Position numbers and translations under genes: made by a program. A stretch of DNA of 64,000 bases from assembly GCA_963693365.1 (NCBI GenBank), contig CAVNZM010000004.1:14012001-14076000 (forward strand). Reading direction: 5' to 3'. A model generated the notes under the pieces. The model searched no databases and had not been told where the DNA came from. It saw only the letters and a list, made by a program, of their open reading frames with translations. The stretch comes from Amoebidium appalachense. Lineage: Eukaryota > Ichthyosporea. Shown one piece after another: positions 63,638 through 64,000 of this stretch (positions are counted from its first letter, which is position 1; every line of letters starts with the position of its first letter).

Positions 63638-63990
63638 GGTATAGACAGAGTGGCAGTCGGGAAGACTAACAATATGAAGGAAATAAGTAGGAAGGCGGAC
63701 CAAAGGGCATACATGAGCCAAGTCAGACACAGGTGTGAGGGGAGGGGAGGGGAGGGGGGAAAAGGGTAGGGTTTTCTAGGGCCCCGGGGGAGTTGGGGGG
63801 GAGGGGGGGGGGGGGACGGGAGAAGGGGGGGGGGGGGGGGGGGGGGGGTTGTTGGTTGGTAACACACTTGCTATGGCCATATTCTTAAGGGCACCAAGGG
63901 CTGCATGCAGCTCTCTGATGTTGTCTGTCTGTAAGAGGCCCACAAGGAGAGGTACGGCACCACCACTAACAAGCTGACCCACACGCTCAT
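59639..63990 (-). CDS. SmgGDS/RAP1GDS1-like armadillo-repeat protein, 3' part
   Basis: Proposed exons: 63990-63868, 62259-62134, 61647-61500, 61419-61385, 60805-60728, 60406-60281, 59742-59639. All phases join and the last ends in TAG. The segment is armadillo repeats: LVSGGAVPLLVGLLQ...LGALKNMAIA, HLASSGVVDGVVL, HSEAMALLAKL...EAARTFASIV, QLHNEALVALALTAA, ANEIKENAVTLLATL, and a C-terminal ALEQLGGEVIAAVQ helix. Order and spacing match the C-terminal half of SmgGDS. In animals SmgGDS is a cytosolic chaperone and exchange factor for Ras/Rho-family GTPases with a polybasic tail; the role here is inferred. The 5' exons lie beyond 64,000. The 35-bp exon at 61419-61385 and the start of the next exon are the weakest parts. 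Other armadillo families cannot be fully excluded. Confidence 0.8.
60455..60515. repeat. Uninterrupted run of 61 C
   Basis: Longest homopolymer in the window, in an intron of the SmgGDS-like gene. On the transcribed strand it is a G-run. Confidence 0.9.
62324..62487. repeat. Tandem repeat of a 33-47-bp unit
   Basis: Four copies of the core cataaactgtgtgtgcataa plus ggtatag, spaced 34 to 47 bases, some with the insert ccttgctattctt. Lies in an intron of the SmgGDS-like gene. Confidence 0.75.
63587..63637. repeat. (GT)n followed by a long G-run
   Basis: GT repeat then about 42 G, in an intron of the SmgGDS-like gene. Confidence 0.85.
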
Positions 63991-64000
63991 CTTGTGTGTG

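Overview
This window is eukaryotic nuclear DNA. It has spliced genes with GT-AG introns, one intronless housekeeping gene, full LTR retrotransposons, and a very heavy load of microsatellites and long G/C homopolymers (up to about 60 bases). The host genes are a tweety-family membrane protein, a Ca2+-dependent PI-PLC-like enzyme, a SmgGDS-like armadillo protein, an astacin protease and myo-inositol-1-phosphate synthase. This mix suggests an opisthokont protist, for example a unicellular holozoan such as an ichthyosporean. That placement is inference; nothing here proves the species.

Layout, left to right. 1-2.8 kb: no supported gene. 2.8-10.0 kb (minus): tweety homolog, at least nine exons, first exon unresolved. 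10.4-18.4 kb (minus): complete nine-exon secreted PI-PLC-C1-like gene of 382 codons. 18.4-25.0 kb: microsatellites, a 442-bp fold-back element with 24-bp terminal inverted repeats, and weak traces of an unidentified minus-strand gene. 25.0-43.6 kb: a three-element nest of LTR retrotransposons. The outer Ty3/gypsy chromovirus (610-bp LTRs, target duplication CCCTC) was split by a complete Ty1/copia element (926-bp LTRs, duplication CTTTT) and by a non-autonomous relative of itself (480-bp LTRs, duplication GGGAT). All three read on the minus strand. 45.4-46.7 kb (minus): single-exon secreted astacin. 46.8-55.9 kb: purine-rich and C-rich simple repeats, a degenerate 30-bp minisatellite, and unique islands with splice-like signals that I could not assemble into a known gene. 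56.4-58.0 kb (plus): intronless myo-inositol-1-phosphate synthase. 59.6-64.0 kb (minus): 3' part of a SmgGDS/RAP1GDS1-like gene whose 5' end lies beyond the window.

How the genes relate. Inositol phosphate synthase supplies inositol for phosphatidylinositol, and the PLC-like enzyme belongs to a family that cleaves inositol lipids, but they lie about 38 kb apart and I see no shared regulation. Exon boundaries of the minus-strand genes were chosen by splice consensus plus phase continuity: all eight introns of the PLC gene and the eight tweety introns between the identified exons keep phase. Notable structure includes 3' splice sites formed inside (CA)n or poly-C tracts, a constant polarity of composite T/TG-to-G tracts, three reading-frame breaks in the retroelements that all fall on C-runs, and a strong excess of the pentamer ACGAA on the coding strand of the chromovirus.
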